Below, piece after piece: positions 1 to 16,169 of a DNA stretch of 64,000 nt (its first letter is position 1; the number at the start of each line of letters is the position of its first letter). Location of the stretch: assembly GCA_029783825.1 (NCBI GenBank), contig JAREIK010002034.1, positions 1,428,840 to 1,492,839 of the forward strand, in the 5' to 3' direction. A program made the translations under genes and the position numbers. Origin of the DNA: Sapria himalayana. Its lineage: Eukaryota > Streptophyta > Magnoliopsida > Malpighiales > Rafflesiaceae. The notes below the pieces were generated by a model that saw nothing but the letters and a program-made list of their open reading frames with translations, was not told the origin of the DNA and did no database searches.

Positions 1-625
1 TTAGCGACGGAAAAATCCCTTGCTAAAAAAAATTCCCTAGCTAAATTAGCAAGCTAAATACGATTTTTCGTTGCTAAACGAAAATAAGGACGGAAGATTC
101 CCAAGCTAAAGTGCTGGTCGCTACATTTTAGCGACTGAAATAATCTCTAGCAAAATAAATTTAGCGACGGAAAAATCCATCGCTAAACTTAAGATTTCCC
201 TTGCTAAATTAGCTTGGGAAAATTCCCTAGCTAATTTAGTAAGGAATTTTTCCATTGTTATTTTAATTTCAAATTATTTTCAGAATTTAATTTATTTTAA
301 AATTTTTTAATTAAATAATTTAATATTTTTATATCAAATTGAATGAAAAAAAAAATTATAAATACTTTATAATAAACAAAAAATAAATTCATTTAATAAC
401 GTATTCTAATTCAATATTTTACATAATTGAAACAAAAAAATAACAAAATTTTATTACATCTTATTCATCAATGTATCTATCGATAGTGCATAAAATATAA
501 TATTGCTTTCTTTCCCTTTGCTCCTCCGATCACCATTTTTCTACTGTGACAAAGTTGTCCGAGTCACGACACGTAATGTGTAGTGAAAAATCTCATTACT
601 TATACAAGCTTTGTATGAGGAACAA
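1..625. repeat. Left subterminal inverted arm of the large CACTA element
   Basis: Bases 1-250 are packed with variants of TTAGCGACGGAAAAATCC and CCCTAGCTAAATTAGC in both orientations, the pattern of CACTA subterminal binding repeats. Bases 251-625 are AT-rich and match 18895-19240 in inverted orientation. The CACTA terminus itself is not in the window. No coding potential is seen. Confidence 0.7.
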
Positions 626-1186
626 TGCAGTATTATATCTATAAGAAATTTAAACAACTCAGTCAAATTTATAAAAAATCATTTTTAATTAATATTTAGC
701 ATACCAAAACATAAATCTACCAAAATAGTATCTTTTCACCTAGTCCAAAAAATTAAAATGACTAGATTAGTAATAATGATCATAAATAGAATCATTGGGA
801 CCAATTAATACATACATATACAGATACCAAGACATTTGAACACACACATGAATCAATGTGGGATAAAAAAAATACCAATGAAGCATACTAAATGAACTAT
901 TTCATTACATACATACATACATACATACAGATATAATATGTACAGATGCATATACAATGTCTGGGAGTATGCATAGGAATGACAGGAACCATCCTAGAGC
1001 CTTTAATTTCAATGACAGATGGTTTTGTTTTCGATTAGGCTGAGAAAATCATGGTTAGGCCACAAACATACACATACTAGAAACCTTTAGAATAAATAAA
1101 TTCTAACCCAACAAGATCAAAAGCCTAGAATAATAAAAAAAAAAGCTACATCTCTGGCGTGTTCTTGATCAGGTGTTGATGGATTA
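626..1186. other. Non-coding CACTA interior
   Basis: AT-rich sequence with a short CATA tetranucleotide run near 908-928. No gene, terminus or recognisable domain seen in either strand. Confidence 0.5.
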
Positions 1187-1390
1187 TGCAAGTAGCGAAT
1201 GATAGATATCAGCTGCCGTGGGGCGGTCAGCAGGATTATCTTCTGTGCATTAGTAAAACAGCTCCACCAAAACTCTCAAGGTTGCTACATCACCTTCAGG
1301 ACCATCTATTGTGGTGCTGGTGGTCTTACTGTACCCATTGGTTGATGCCAACATTTCCAGTTATTCTGTCAGTCTGGGTCATTTTCCACT
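1187..1390 (-). pseudogene. Captured protein kinase fragment, C-terminal exon (subdomain XI)
   Basis: Read on the minus strand, 1249-1187 translates as CTEDNPADRPTAADIYHSLL, matching kinase subdomain XI with its invariant Arg (NPxDRPTA). A TAA stop follows in frame. Upstream the same frame reads VATLRVLVELF, then an in-frame TAA just before the Cys. A canonical acceptor (AAGCAG) lies at 1391-1396, so the exon probably starts at 1390. The fragment is collinear, in the same orientation, with the catalytic-core exon at 3538-3887. Known: plants have an LRR/Raf-like kinase family (Arabidopsis AT1G04210 type) in which this segment follows the catalytic core. Inference: both pieces come from one captured gene. 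It is not functional, with stops and most exons missing. Confidence 0.68.
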
Positions 1391-1928
1391 CTGCTTATTT
1401 TCATGTTCAAAAAAGAGAGAAAAAGAAAATGACTCTATCAAAAAAATCATACTAATTCATACATATAAAATTATACACAAAAGTTACCTTAAGAAGATTG
1501 CCAATTTGAAGCTCTAGTACACCATAATATGACACTTGTAAAGTCAACAATTTCACTGGAAGGCATCCATATGATCACACATCTACTTCCTACATCACTG
1601 ATGTAGGTTACACACCCAAGTTATATTGCTAGGAAAAGATCATCTCATAAAATTAAATTAAGAATATGAATATAGGAGATTACACACACATACACACAAA
1701 CACATATATATTAAATATGTGTGTGTATACATATTTTTACACACACACACACACACATACATTTAACATGTGTGTGTGTGTGTGTTAAATGTGTATACAT
1801 ACAAAACATACAAGTCAGGACTTAGATGATAATGATACCAAGGAAATAATTTGATGAAAATAATTATAAATTTTAGCATTTCAATGAAAACCCAAATTAC
1901 ATTAAAGAATATGAATAAAGAGTATTAC

Positions 1929-1997
<69 letters not shown>

Positions 1998-2298
1998 AAA
2001 TGTGTGTGTGTGTGTGTATAAATGTAAATGTATGTGTATATATAAAGACACATTTAATATATATGTGTGTGTGTTAAATGCATATAATTACAAAACTTAC
2101 AAGTCATGACTTAGATGATTGATGATACCAAAAATATAATTTGATAATAATTACAAATTCTAATATTTCAATGAAAACCCAAATTACATTTAAGAATATG
2201 AATAAAAAAGATTATATATATATATATATATATAATGTATGTGTCTCTATGTGTGTGTGTGTGTGTGTGTGTGTTTAATGTGTGTGGGTGTGTGTATG

Positions 2299-2369
<71 letters not shown>

Positions 2370-3463
2370 ATATGTATACACACATTTAATATATATATAT
2401 ATGTGTGTCTGTGTGTGCGTGTGTGTGTATACACACACACTCATCGATTTCAAACCAAAATAAAAGTAAAGTGTGACGTGAGATTGAAAAACAATCATGA
2501 TATATGTATCACCAATTTAATATAAATCATAAATTCTTAATTAATGTCAAGGCTATTAAATTACCCATTTAATATCAATGAAACTAAGATCAAACATTAT
2601 TTGTGACATATAAATATCAAAAAATTAAAAAAATCATATAAAATAATTACATGATCATTCATATATTATGAAACTAAGTGTCATAAAACCAAAAAATAAT
2701 ATGTACAAGAAATGAATGTGACAAAAAATAGCGAGCTGAATAAATAATAAGACTAAAAAAATTAAAAATATACTTATTAAAAATAACATAAGAGTAGCTC
2801 ATATAAATAATAAAATAAAAGAACTATTGAAAAATAAAATATTCAGACAATGAAAAAAAAATAGAAATAGACCAAAAAGTATTTGGATTAAATTTATAAA
2901 TAATAATTTAACAATTCAAAAATTAAGAGTTACATAAATTTTAATAGCTTAAACTTTAAGGGCATAATTTATATAGTCATCCCTAAGGGATTCGAAAAAT
3001 ACTTGTTAGATTTTAATTTTGATTTGAATAATACCCCAAATACAATTTCATCAAGAAACCATATTTTATTAAAAACTAAAATTCTTATGAACGAAATCTT
3101 CATAAAGTATAGATTAGTAAATCTAATAGGGCATTAATAAGTAATAATTATAATGGATTAAAAATTATAGTTAGGTAATATAGTTTGATAATATAGTTTG
3201 ATAATAATTATGATAAATTTTAACTTTAAATTCATAGATAAGTAATTTATAAATATAGCCACATAATTATGATTGAGAGTTTAAATCATGAGCACATAAA
3301 GTATAGATTGGTAAAAATTTAATTATTAAACAAAAGTGTCAAAATTTATCAAAAAAAAAAACATTATACTTAAAAAATTAAACTAAAATGATAATATTAA
3401 GAATTCACTTAAATCAATTTTAGTTTTTAGAGAAAACCTAAAATGAGATATAATATATGCATG

Positions 3464-3495
<32 letters not shown>

Positions 3496-3537
3496 TTTAT
3501 AGATCAAAATGGAAAATAAAAAAAAAAGAAATCATAC
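1391..3537. repeat. Tandem ~245-290-bp units with embedded microsatellites, then AT-rich DNA
   Basis: Three imperfect units begin at about 1661, 1904 and 2193, each starting AAGAATATGAATA and sharing a block with GACTTAGATGAT and CAATGAAAACCCAAATTACAT. Each unit carries a differently expanded AC/GT/AT microsatellite: 1680-1795, 1930-2075 and 2212-2440. From 2460 to 3460 the DNA is AT-rich with no gene. An (AC)n run sits at about 3466-3493. Apparent reading frames here are microsatellite artefacts. Confidence 0.7.
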
Positions 3538-3887
3538 CAAGCCATAGAGATTATGTTGGTGCATGGCCAAAAGAACCTCAGGAGCCATCCACCAAGGCAT
3601 TCCAACGCATGAATCGGAAGGCTGTATTCTGCTATGATCAATGCAACACGTGTGGAATGGTGAACGGAGGGGAACTACTCAATCAAAATCACACAACTTC
3701 ACAATTGTCTTCCCATCCTTTTTTCCATATATAAATCGATCAACACATTTTCACTCTTTATGTCCATGTGTATTATGTGCTTTGAATGTAACTCTACCAA
3801 TGCACTTGCAACGTCTCGGGCAATGCTTAAAGACAATTCCACAAGCATTTTCTTTTCTCCATCATTTGATATTTTTGCCATATAACT
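3538..3887 (-). pseudogene. Captured protein kinase fragment, catalytic-core exon
   Basis: Minus-strand exon of 350 bp with both splice sites visible: acceptor TTGTTGCAG ending at 3888 and donor GTATGA from 3537. It encodes, in order, a GEKKMLVELSLSIARDVASA helix, the catalytic loop HIIHMDIKSENVLIDL (HRD Arg replaced by Met), KLCDFD (a DFD in place of DFG), and CVGMPWWMAPEVLLAMH (activation-loop end and APE). A one-base loss near 3715 shifts the frame before KLCDFD, and the codon after DFD is TGA. Known: HSKHIIHRDIKSEN with DFD fits the AT1G04210-type LRR/Raf-like kinase family. The retained introns indicate capture of genomic DNA, not cDNA. It is broken by frameshift, stop and loss of the HRD Arg. 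I am sure of kinase ancestry, fairly sure of the subfamily. Confidence 0.85.
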
Positions 3888-4012
3888 CTGCAACAAAAAG
3901 GCAAGCACACACATATTACATGGCCTTCCAAAGACACCCACATCAAATATATATAGATAGATATAGAGATAGAGAGAGATTGAGAGAGAGAGAGAGAGAG
4001 ATGAGATTGATC
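3888..4012. repeat. Intron remnant and (AG)n tract
   Basis: Contains the minus-strand intron end next to the kinase exon, then a GATA/GAGA microsatellite at about 3948-4003. No coding feature. Confidence 0.6.
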
Positions 4013-4055
4013 CCTAGCTAAAATTCCCTAGCTAAATCGATATTTTCTTGTAGTG
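4013..4055. mobile_element. Right terminus of a second CACTA family
   Basis: CCCTAGCTAAAATTCCCTAG followed by CTAAATCGATATTTTCTTGTAGTG, ending at 4055. It is the reverse complement of the start of the element at 60633 (CACTACAAAAAAATATTGAT...) and matches the 12422 end. Only ~43 bp of subterminal sequence is present, and no matching left end is visible between 626 and 4012. It is either a truncated element or the right end of the element that captured the kinase. Confidence 0.6.
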
Positions 4056-4483
4056 GATTCTCTGGTGAAGTCATATGCCAGCCAAGTAACCAATTGCCTC
4101 ATGACCCACAAGGTCACAACACATGCATATGTCAAACTATTAAAGGTAACACAAATACCATAATAATTCTAAATTCAAAAATATTTTTGTAATAATTGTA
4201 CTATATTGAATAATTATCTAAGAAATATTTATAATGTATTCATATATTAGAGGTAATGCCCTATTATAATTACAAATATAATATTATTTTGACAATAATA
4301 CTATAGAATAGTAGGAATCAAAATCATATAAGTAATGTGAAAACAGATGAAAGAAGAAGAAAAATTGGGGGAAAATAAAAAAAATAAAAACTAATTAATC
4401 TCTATAAACCAAACTATGGTAGTGGAATTAAAATTGAGAGAGAGAGAGTGAGTGAAATGTAATTAGTATTCCGAAGGAGAAGA
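4056..4483. other. Non-coding AT-rich stretch
   Basis: No domain, terminus or long open frame is recognised. A short GA-rich run lies near 4436-4455, just before the hAT element. Confidence 0.4.
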
Positions 4484-4887
4484 TATAGATGTCAAACGGG
4501 ATGTGCCGGGCCATCCCGGCCCATTTTTTTCAAGCCCGACCATGCTTTCGTGTCGTGCTAGGCCCGACACTGTTACTGTACCATGTCGTGCTTGGCTCAG
4601 CATGGTTTTGTGGAGTTCAGCCCGACACGATTCACCGGGTTCAGCCCGGTCGAGCCTAACCCTAAATTAAAAAAAGAATTAGGGTTTCGGCGCGTGCCAT
4701 CGCGCCGAACCCCTAATTTTTAAAAAAATAGGGTTTTGGCGCCCCCATAACCCTAATTTTTTGAAAAAAATTTAGTTTCAGCACGGTACTGTGTCAACGT
4801 ACCACGGTACTGTGCTGGGCCAGGCACAGTCAAATCATGCAGTGCCTCCTGCCGGGCCGGGCCGGCCCAGCCCGGTTGACACCTCTA
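4484..4887. mobile_element. Non-autonomous hAT element (404 bp) with perfect 8-bp TSD
   Basis: Flanked by identical 8-bp direct repeats GGAGAAGA at 4476-4483 and 4888-4895, the size typical of hAT insertions. The left end TATAGATGTCAAACGGG and the right end CGGTTGACACCTCTA are degenerate copies of the terminal repeats of the autonomous element at 49715-53454. The interior is rich in CCCGGCC and GTGCTG-type subterminal repeats, with an inverted GGCGC / AACCCTAA section near 4680-4770. It has no transposase. It would depend on a family member such as the one at 50598-52721. Confidence 0.9.
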
Positions 4888-9659
<4,772 letters not shown>

Positions 9660-10217
9660 TTTATTTTCTTTTTAATTTACTATAACAATTACTCAATGCT
9701 TTAATTCTTATACATTTTAGTAGAGGCAAAAATAAAACATGAAATAAAACAACTTAGTGTCAGTTTGGTAGTACCTTTCAAAAGTGTTAATAGGGCAAAA
9801 AATAATTGTAAGTGTGTTTAGGACAACGAAATATCATTAGAAATATTTTTAAAAATATTTTTTTAACCATAAAAAAACACCTAAAGTATTCTTTTAATAA
9901 GGACTTAGAGATATTTTTTTTATAACTCGTCAAAAGTTTTTGAATGTAATTAAAACATCAATTTATTTATCCTTAAATATCAAATTATTTTATTTTAAAT
10001 GTAATTAAATATAAGATTTTTTTTATAATTCAAATATTGGCAAAATTATGTTTAAATGCTAAAGCATAGAGATAAAGATATTCATCTTCTCAAAAGTTTA
10101 CTACCATTTTTTTCACAATGCTCCCTGTGTCTTGATGCTAAAAAGTAATACTCAAGCCATAGATAAAATAATCCAACATAAATTTGATTTAAGCAGATAG
10201 AAATACACATTTATTAC

Positions 10218-10329
10218 CAGCTATCTCTTCTGCCTTATCTACCTTGACAATGTTAACTTCTCCCTCAAATCAATTTTTAAACTTTCCCAAGCCACACCCA
10301 CTAGCCAGAATTTGATTCTTGGCAACCAG
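10218..10329 (-). pseudogene. Captured succinyl-CoA ligase beta subunit exon (second)
   Basis: On the minus strand, between acceptor GTGCAG (ending 10330) and donor GTAATA (from 10217), the exon reads LVAKNQILASGCGLGKFKN, a stop, then FEGEVNIVKVDKAEEIAG. Known: the ATP-grasp N-terminal part of plant mitochondrial succinyl-CoA ligase beta contains VVKSQILAGGRGLGTFKSG followed by a Lys/Val-rich strand and EAEEIAG. The GGRG glycine/arginine stretch, part of the nucleotide-binding region, is SGCG here, and a stop interrupts the exon. It sits 266 bp downstream of the companion exon, in the correct order and strand. Enzyme role in the parent gene: ADP + Pi + succinyl-CoA to ATP + succinate + CoA in the TCA cycle. 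This copy is a fragment with no function as enzyme. Confidence 0.82.
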
Positions 10330-10595
10330 CTGCACGTGCTTATGACATCACATATTTTCATCTAGCTAATAAAAGCAAGTAAATTACTCTAGTTTTCTTT
10401 TCATTAAATAGATATGTTATGGAAAGAACATATGAATAAGGCAACTCCATCATTGATATGATAAGTTAAATTTTCCAAAGATTGAAAAATACATCGGATC
10501 CTCGCAACGACAATTGTTAGAATTAATTCAGAATTACTTTGCATAAGGGGATTCGAAATATTCCTTTTAAACTAAATAAGATAGTGATTTAATAC

Positions 10596-10699
10596 CTCAA
10601 ATTCACTAGGGAACAAGTTATGAATCACCCATGTAACCTCATCAATAGAAGAAATAGTGATTCCTTTTGGCATGTTGATGCTATATTTTTTCATAAACT
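10596..10699 (-). pseudogene. Captured succinyl-CoA ligase beta subunit exon (first)
   Basis: Minus-strand 104-bp exon between acceptor GGGAGCAG (ending 10700) and donor GTATTAAA (from 10595). It translates as EFMKKYSINMPKGITISSID followed by EVTWVIHNLFPSEFE, without stops. Known: mature succinyl-CoA ligase beta begins with an EYQGAELMSKYGVNVPKG segment followed by a V-EV-KAIQ-FP helix, which this matches in order. The exon is open, but its neighbour at 10218-10329 has a stop and the rest of the gene is not found. Retained splice sites imply capture of genomic DNA by the CACTA element. Confidence in the family is high from two independent adjacent matches. Confidence 0.83.
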
Positions 10700-11304
10700 C
10701 TGCTCCCTATGTAGAACCCAATCAGAATAATATAGCAAAGCAAGAAATAGAGGTTTACAACTCTAAAGAGATGAGAGAAGAAAGCTAGTCAAAACCTAGT
10801 ATTCGTGATTGTTAAGATGACGATTCTCCACTCATTTATATAATGTTAGAGATATTATAAAATAATTTGGAAAATATTTTTTTATTTTATTATATAATGA
10901 ATTAATTTACATTTATATTAATAGAAATTTTAATATATGTTAATTTAATTTTTAAAATATAAAAAAAAATTATTATACTTATTGAATTAATTTTTTAATG
11001 TTACTTTAATACAAATTTTTAAGTTTCTTATTTTAAAAATTTTAGAAAAATTTTTTGTATAATTTTATAAAAAATTAATACATTATAAAAATAGTTAATT
11101 TAGTCCTTATTAATATATATAATTATTTTTTGTATTTGTATATTTTTTAAATTATTTATTTATAATATAATTTTTTAAGATTTTACAAGGAGAATGTATC
11201 CCTCGAGGATTGCTCATCTATAGACCATTAATATATATTTAATAAACAAAATTTAAATAAAATATTAAAATAAATAATAAATAAAAAAATTAAATAATTA
11301 AATA
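10700..11304. other. AT-rich spacer inside CACTA arm
   Basis: No coding feature. The region is homologous in inverted orientation to part of 61350-61900 of the other CACTA element. Confidence 0.45.
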
Positions 11305-12422
11305 TTAGCCAGGGAAATACCGTTGCTAAATCCATAGCTAAATTATAGATTTTATAAGCTAGGAAAAATTCATCGCTATATTATGGATTTTATTAGCTAA
11401 AGAAAATCCATGGTTAAATCTATGGCTAAATTACAAATTTTATTAGTTAGGAAAATTTCATCACTAAATCTATCACTAATTTATAAATTTTATTGGCTAG
11501 AAAAATTTGGTCGCTAAATCCGTAGCTAAAATACGGATTTTTTATTAGCTAGGAAAAATTTGTCGCTAAATCCGTAGCTAAATTACTGATTTTATTATCT
11601 AGAAAAATCCATCGCTAAATCCATAGCTAAATTATGGATTTTATAAGCTAGGGAAAATCAATGACTTAATCCGTAGCTAAATCAAGAATTTTATTAGCAG
11701 GGAAAAATCCATCGCTAAATTCATCGCTAAATCAAAGATTTTATTAGCTAGGAAAAATCTGTCTCTAATCCATTGCTAAATTATGGATTTTATTAGCTAG
11801 GAAAAATCTGTCTCTAAATCTGTCGCTAAATCAAGGATTTTATTTGCTAGAAAAATTCCCTCACTAAATCCATCACTAATTTATGGATTTTATTAGCTAG
11901 GGAAATTCCGTCGCTAAATCTGTCACTAAATCAATAAAGGGTTTTATTAGATAAGGAAAATCTAACGTTAAATCCATCCCTAATTTCAGGCTTTTATCAG
12001 CGAGTGATATTCCGTCGCTAAATCCGTCACTAAAATAACCACTTTTCTTGAGCATAATTTATGAAAATTTTATCACTAATCCGTTGCTAAATCTGTCGCT
12101 AATTTTAGGCTTTTATTAGCGAGTGATATTCCGTGACTAAATCCGTCGCTAAAATCCCCACTTTTCTTGAGTAGAATTTATGAAAATTTTATCACTAATC
12201 CATCGCTAAATCCGTTGCTAAAATCCCCGCTTTTCTTGAGTGGAATTTACAAAAATTTTCTGTCGCTAATTCGTCGCTAATTCGTCGTTAATCCGTTGCT
12301 GTTTTTTTTTTCAAAGAAAAATCATAAATCCCTTACCATTCTCTAGCTAATCCCTAGCAATATAGCTAGGGGCTGATCACAAGCTAAAATTTCCTAGATA
12401 AATTGATACTTTCCTATAAGTG
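11305..12422. repeat. CACTA subterminal repeat array
   Basis: About twenty irregular copies of a 50-60-bp unit. Each contains TCGCTAAATCCGTAGCTAAA-like and TTTTATTAGCTAGGAAAAAT-like blocks, i.e. the reverse complement of TTTAGCGACGGATTTAG. Known: such arrays bind the CACTA accessory protein and define the element's 3' arm. Confidence 0.85.
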
Positions 12423-13791
12423 TATATAATAATTTATAACTATATGTATAATTCTATATAACTATATTTCCAACAAAATATACATGTATAATAATATATA
12501 ACTATATATAATTGTATTTTACTATATGTATAACTATAAAAATGTTATATATAACTATATCTTTAACTACATACATATTTATAACTATATGTGTATAACT
12601 ATATATAAATATTTGTATAACTATGTAATATTCTATATAATTAAATATAACTATATTTGTAACTATGTATACATATATGTATGCATATAATTAAATCTAT
12701 AAATTTTTTATAACTTTGTATACATTTATGTATAACTACTTATAACTACATGTATGAATATATCTATATATAACTCTATTTTTAACTATATATACTATAG
12801 GTATAAGAACATATAACTATAAATAATTGTCTTTGACTCTATGTATAACTATAAAAACATTATACATAACTATATTTAAATATATAATTAATAGCATATA
12901 TTTAATATACATTTTTATATATTAGTATAAAAAATATATTTTAGTATATCTATACCTATACATAACTATATGTATAAATATATTAAATTATATGAAAAAA
13001 TATATATAGCTATATGTATAAATATAAGTTAAACTATATGTATAACTACATGTAACTATATTTATAATTACATGTATAACAATATACAACATTATGTTTC
13101 ATTATATATGTATAACTATATATAAATATTTGTATAACTAAATAAAACTTTATATAATTAAATATAACTATATTTTTAACTATTTATACATATATGTATA
13201 CATATATGTAAATCTATATATTTGTTAATAACTTTGTATACATTTATGTATAACTACATATAACTACTTGTATGAATATATATAAAACTAAATGTTTAAC
13301 TCTAATTAACTATTTATATCTATATATACTATATGTATAAAAATATATAACTATAAATAATTGTATCTTACTATATGTATAACTATAAAAACTTTATACA
13401 TAACTATATTTAAATATATAATTTTCAACATATATTTAATATACATTTTTATATATTATTATATAAAATTGTATTTTACTATATCTATACCTAGACATAA
13501 CTGTATGTATAAATATATGAAATTATATGAAAAGATATATAGATCTACATGTATAAATATAAGTTTAACTATATATGTAACTCTATGTTTAACCACATGT
13601 AACTATATTTATAATTGCATATAAAAAAACATACAACATAATTTTTAACTATATGTGTATAACTATATATAACTCTATATAAATAAATATAACTATATTT
13701 ATTAACTATGTATACATATATGTAAATCTATATATTTGTTTATTACTCTGTATACATTTATGTATAATTACATATAATAACATGTATGAAT

Positions 13792-13825
<34 letters not shown>

Positions 13826-13900
13826 AACTATATGTTTAACTATATATAACTATTTATAATTACATATACTATATGTATAATAATATACAATTATAAATGA
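12423..13900. repeat. TATAACTATATGTA-rich tandem repeat, ~516-bp period
   Basis: Built from short TATAACTATATGTA-like units, with a higher-order period. The landmark TGTATACATTTATGTATAA recurs at about 12717, 13236 and 13750, spacings near 516 bp, giving a little under three copies. Long open frames here are by-products of the repeat. No gene is seen. Confidence 0.75.
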
Positions 13901-14933
13901 GATAATACTGATTTGTTGCACTAGCTAGAAATTAAATGAAAAAAGATATAATATCAACAATATGTAAGCACATAGCATTAAAGTGTCCGTTGGTCAGGCT
14001 GATATATGGGATAATACAAATAAGGGTCGTACTCTTACCTAATACCGCCCCTTGGGCCTCAGGCTCATATATGAACTTATGTATCATAAAAGATTTAATA
14101 TTTGATAGGTTTGTATAGAATAAAATTATTTATTCTTTATGTAATTTCTCATTCTAACATTGAATTCTCTGTGTCTCTCTCTCCCTCTCTCATTCTTTTT
14201 GTCTCTCTCTTTCTCTTTTTCTTTCTGTGTCACTCTCTCTCTCTTGCTATTTTCTCTCTCTCATTTCTTGTTTGTTCTCTCTTTATCTCTCCCCCTCTCT
14301 CCCTCTCTCATTCTTTTTGTGTCACTCTCTTTCTCTTTTTCTTTCTGTGTCACACATACTCTCTCTTGCTATTTTCTTTATCGCACTCATTTCTTGCTTG
14401 ATCTCCTCTCTCTCTCTCCCTCTCTATCTCTCTCTTCCTCTCTCTCTCTATCTCCTCCTCTCTCTCTATCTCCCTCTCTCTCTCTCTCTCTCTCTATCTC
14501 CCTCTCTCTCTCTCTCCCTCTCCCTCTCCCCGTTCATACTTTAAAATTATTTCTTTTTTGCTTTCCTTTATTGTCCATTATCATATTTTGCTCCATTTAT
14601 CTAGTAATAGTGTGATATCTATTAATCTTTACCGTGCTAAAAATTGCTTTATCTATTTATGTAGAATCTGCAAATGCATTACCTCGATATTCATGATATT
14701 TTTTTATATATTCATCTGTAAGTAATTTTATTTAATTATTAGTATAATTTGAAGTAATTGAATGTTTAATTCAAAATAATAATTGAGCATTATTCTTTGC
14801 AAATAAAACATGAAAAATGAGTTTAGATCATTAGTGGATGTACAAAAGGTTTATGAATAAAATTTTGAATTACAATTTTTGAGTGGGCTTGAAATTTTCA
14901 TCAATTTTGCATGTAGTCAATTAAGATGGATGA
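13901..14933. repeat. CT-rich low-complexity tract and flanking spacer
   Basis: The core at 14163-14532 is an imperfect (CT)n / TTTCT tract with partial internal duplications. For example, the CATTCTTTTTGTGTCACTCT block is repeated about 130 bp apart. The rest is AT-rich. Serine/leucine-rich frames here are not genes. Confidence 0.75.
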
Positions 14934-15218
14934 ATGGAGAAAAAAATTAAGTGTCCATGTAATCATAGCAAGTGTCAAAATATCACTTTTCGTGATGTAA
15001 ATACTATAAGATATCATTTGGCTAAATATGGTTTAGTATCAAATTATTTTGTTTGGATTTATCATGGAAAAAGTATAATGACTATGAACATTGACCGAAA
15101 TGAGGGTACTGAATCATTTGCTTGTGGTGAAGAAGCATCAAACACATACCATAGAATGATCATGAAAGCTGCTGGTGTTGACTTCAATATGCATGGGTCT
15201 CATCTTTACCGATTTTAG
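14934..15218 (+). pseudogene. CACTA transposase-associated N-terminal domain remnant
   Basis: The 94-aa open frame reads KIKCPCNHSKCQNITFRD, then IRYHLAKYGLVSNYFVWIYHG. This matches the zinc-ribbon-like transposase-associated domain (Pfam Transpos_assoc type: C-P-C...C, ...HL...G....Y..W..HG) that opens CACTA/En-Spm TNP2-type transposases. Residue spacing C7-x-C9...C14 followed by H29 fits. The frame ends at 15218 and no catalytic transposase core is recognised downstream. This supports assignment of the surrounding DNA to a CACTA element and suggests the element is now non-autonomous. The start chosen is the first ATG. An earlier in-frame start is not needed. Confidence 0.75.
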
Positions 15219-16169
15219 CTAGATCAAAAGGAGGCTGAGCTTCTATTATCTTCATTATTCCTGAAACATTTTTTTTGCACTCTCTTTCTCTCTAAACATC
15301 ATTTCTGGACATCTTTTAGATATTTGTTGAAGTTGCATGACTATCGACTCAGATTTGTGTTTGTTCATGTTTATAATTACTATTTTTATATATCTGTAAA
15401 TATATTTGTGTGTACCCGAATATTTTAGGTAGAGTTTTAGCCTATAATACATATGTAAAAAGGCACTACCACTACCCGGTTTTCCATTTTCATTGATAGC
15501 TTCTTGGCTGGTCTTCCTGGTGCTGAGAACATCACCTTAGCTTCTGAAGCTATGAGATGAAAGAAAAAATTTTGGTCCAACGCAAATGCATGTTTGTTCT
15601 TGACACTCTTATTTTGTGCAAATCTACGTCCTCTTGAAAATTGCATTTTTTTTCTTTGTTTCTTTCAGGGTTTCTTGCTTCGGTGGATTCCTATATGAAC
15701 CTATAGGTATGCAAAATTTCAATATCGCGCAACATGTTGTCATTTCAATTTCTATTTCTCTTTTATTTGGCACTTTCTAACTTTCTTATAATTAACCATG
15801 GATTGATGTGTGAAGCTGGGCAACACAGATGAATATTTTGATGGGCAGTTCACTGGAAATCTTGGAGTAATCTTGATTTGGTAATTTTAAAATAAGCTCA
15901 TGCTTATCTCATTGTGTGAAATTTCTAGCAAATAACAGTTGGTATTGCATGCGCTAGTCTATCTATTTATCAGTGGCATGGTGTTGTGTTATTTATTGGT
16001 TTGTAAATATACTATGTTATGCTCCACGCATAGGTGTAACAATGTTCTCAATCTACGTGAAGTACCAGATGACAAAGAACTAGAAGATGTTGACCATCCC
16101 TAAAAGGCCTATATGCGTGTTTTTAAGCCATGTTTTCGTTCTTGCATTAATTTAACTATCAAACTGATT
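15219..16169. other. Unassigned CACTA interior upstream of the XRN fragment
   Basis: Contains short open pieces, e.g. plus-strand 15479-15560 reading FSIFIDSFLAGLPGAENITL, but I cannot assign them to a family. A plus-strand stretch at about 16110-16142 reads MRVFKPCFR and could be the preceding, decayed XRN exon (NGIIHPCFHP in the family). Low confidence. Confidence 0.35.

Larger units (their letters stand above)
9660..12422. mobile_element. Right arm of a second-family CACTA element
   Basis: The stretch is an inverted, diverged copy of the left arm at 60633-62170. Examples are the GTTTGGTAGTACCTTTCAAA block near 9762 (inverted near 62070), the ATGGTCTAT / ATAGACCAT block near 11220 (inverted near 61435), and the terminal block at 12370-12422. 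It ends in CTATAAGTG, a mutated CTTGTAGTG. Its own left end is not recognisable to the left, so the element is probably truncated or rearranged. It contains the captured succinyl-CoA ligase exons. Confidence 0.65.

Noticed and set aside
2168..2525. Overlapping reading frames of 74-96 aa
   Set aside because: Entirely AC/GT/AT microsatellite translated into YIYIY/CVCVC strings.
11305..12422. CRISPR-like spaced repeats
   Set aside because: Irregular spacing, mixed orientations and a CACTA terminus identify a transposon subterminal array in plant DNA.
14102..14615. Serine/leucine-rich frames up to 151 aa
   Set aside because: Products of a (CT)n tract with no start context or domain.
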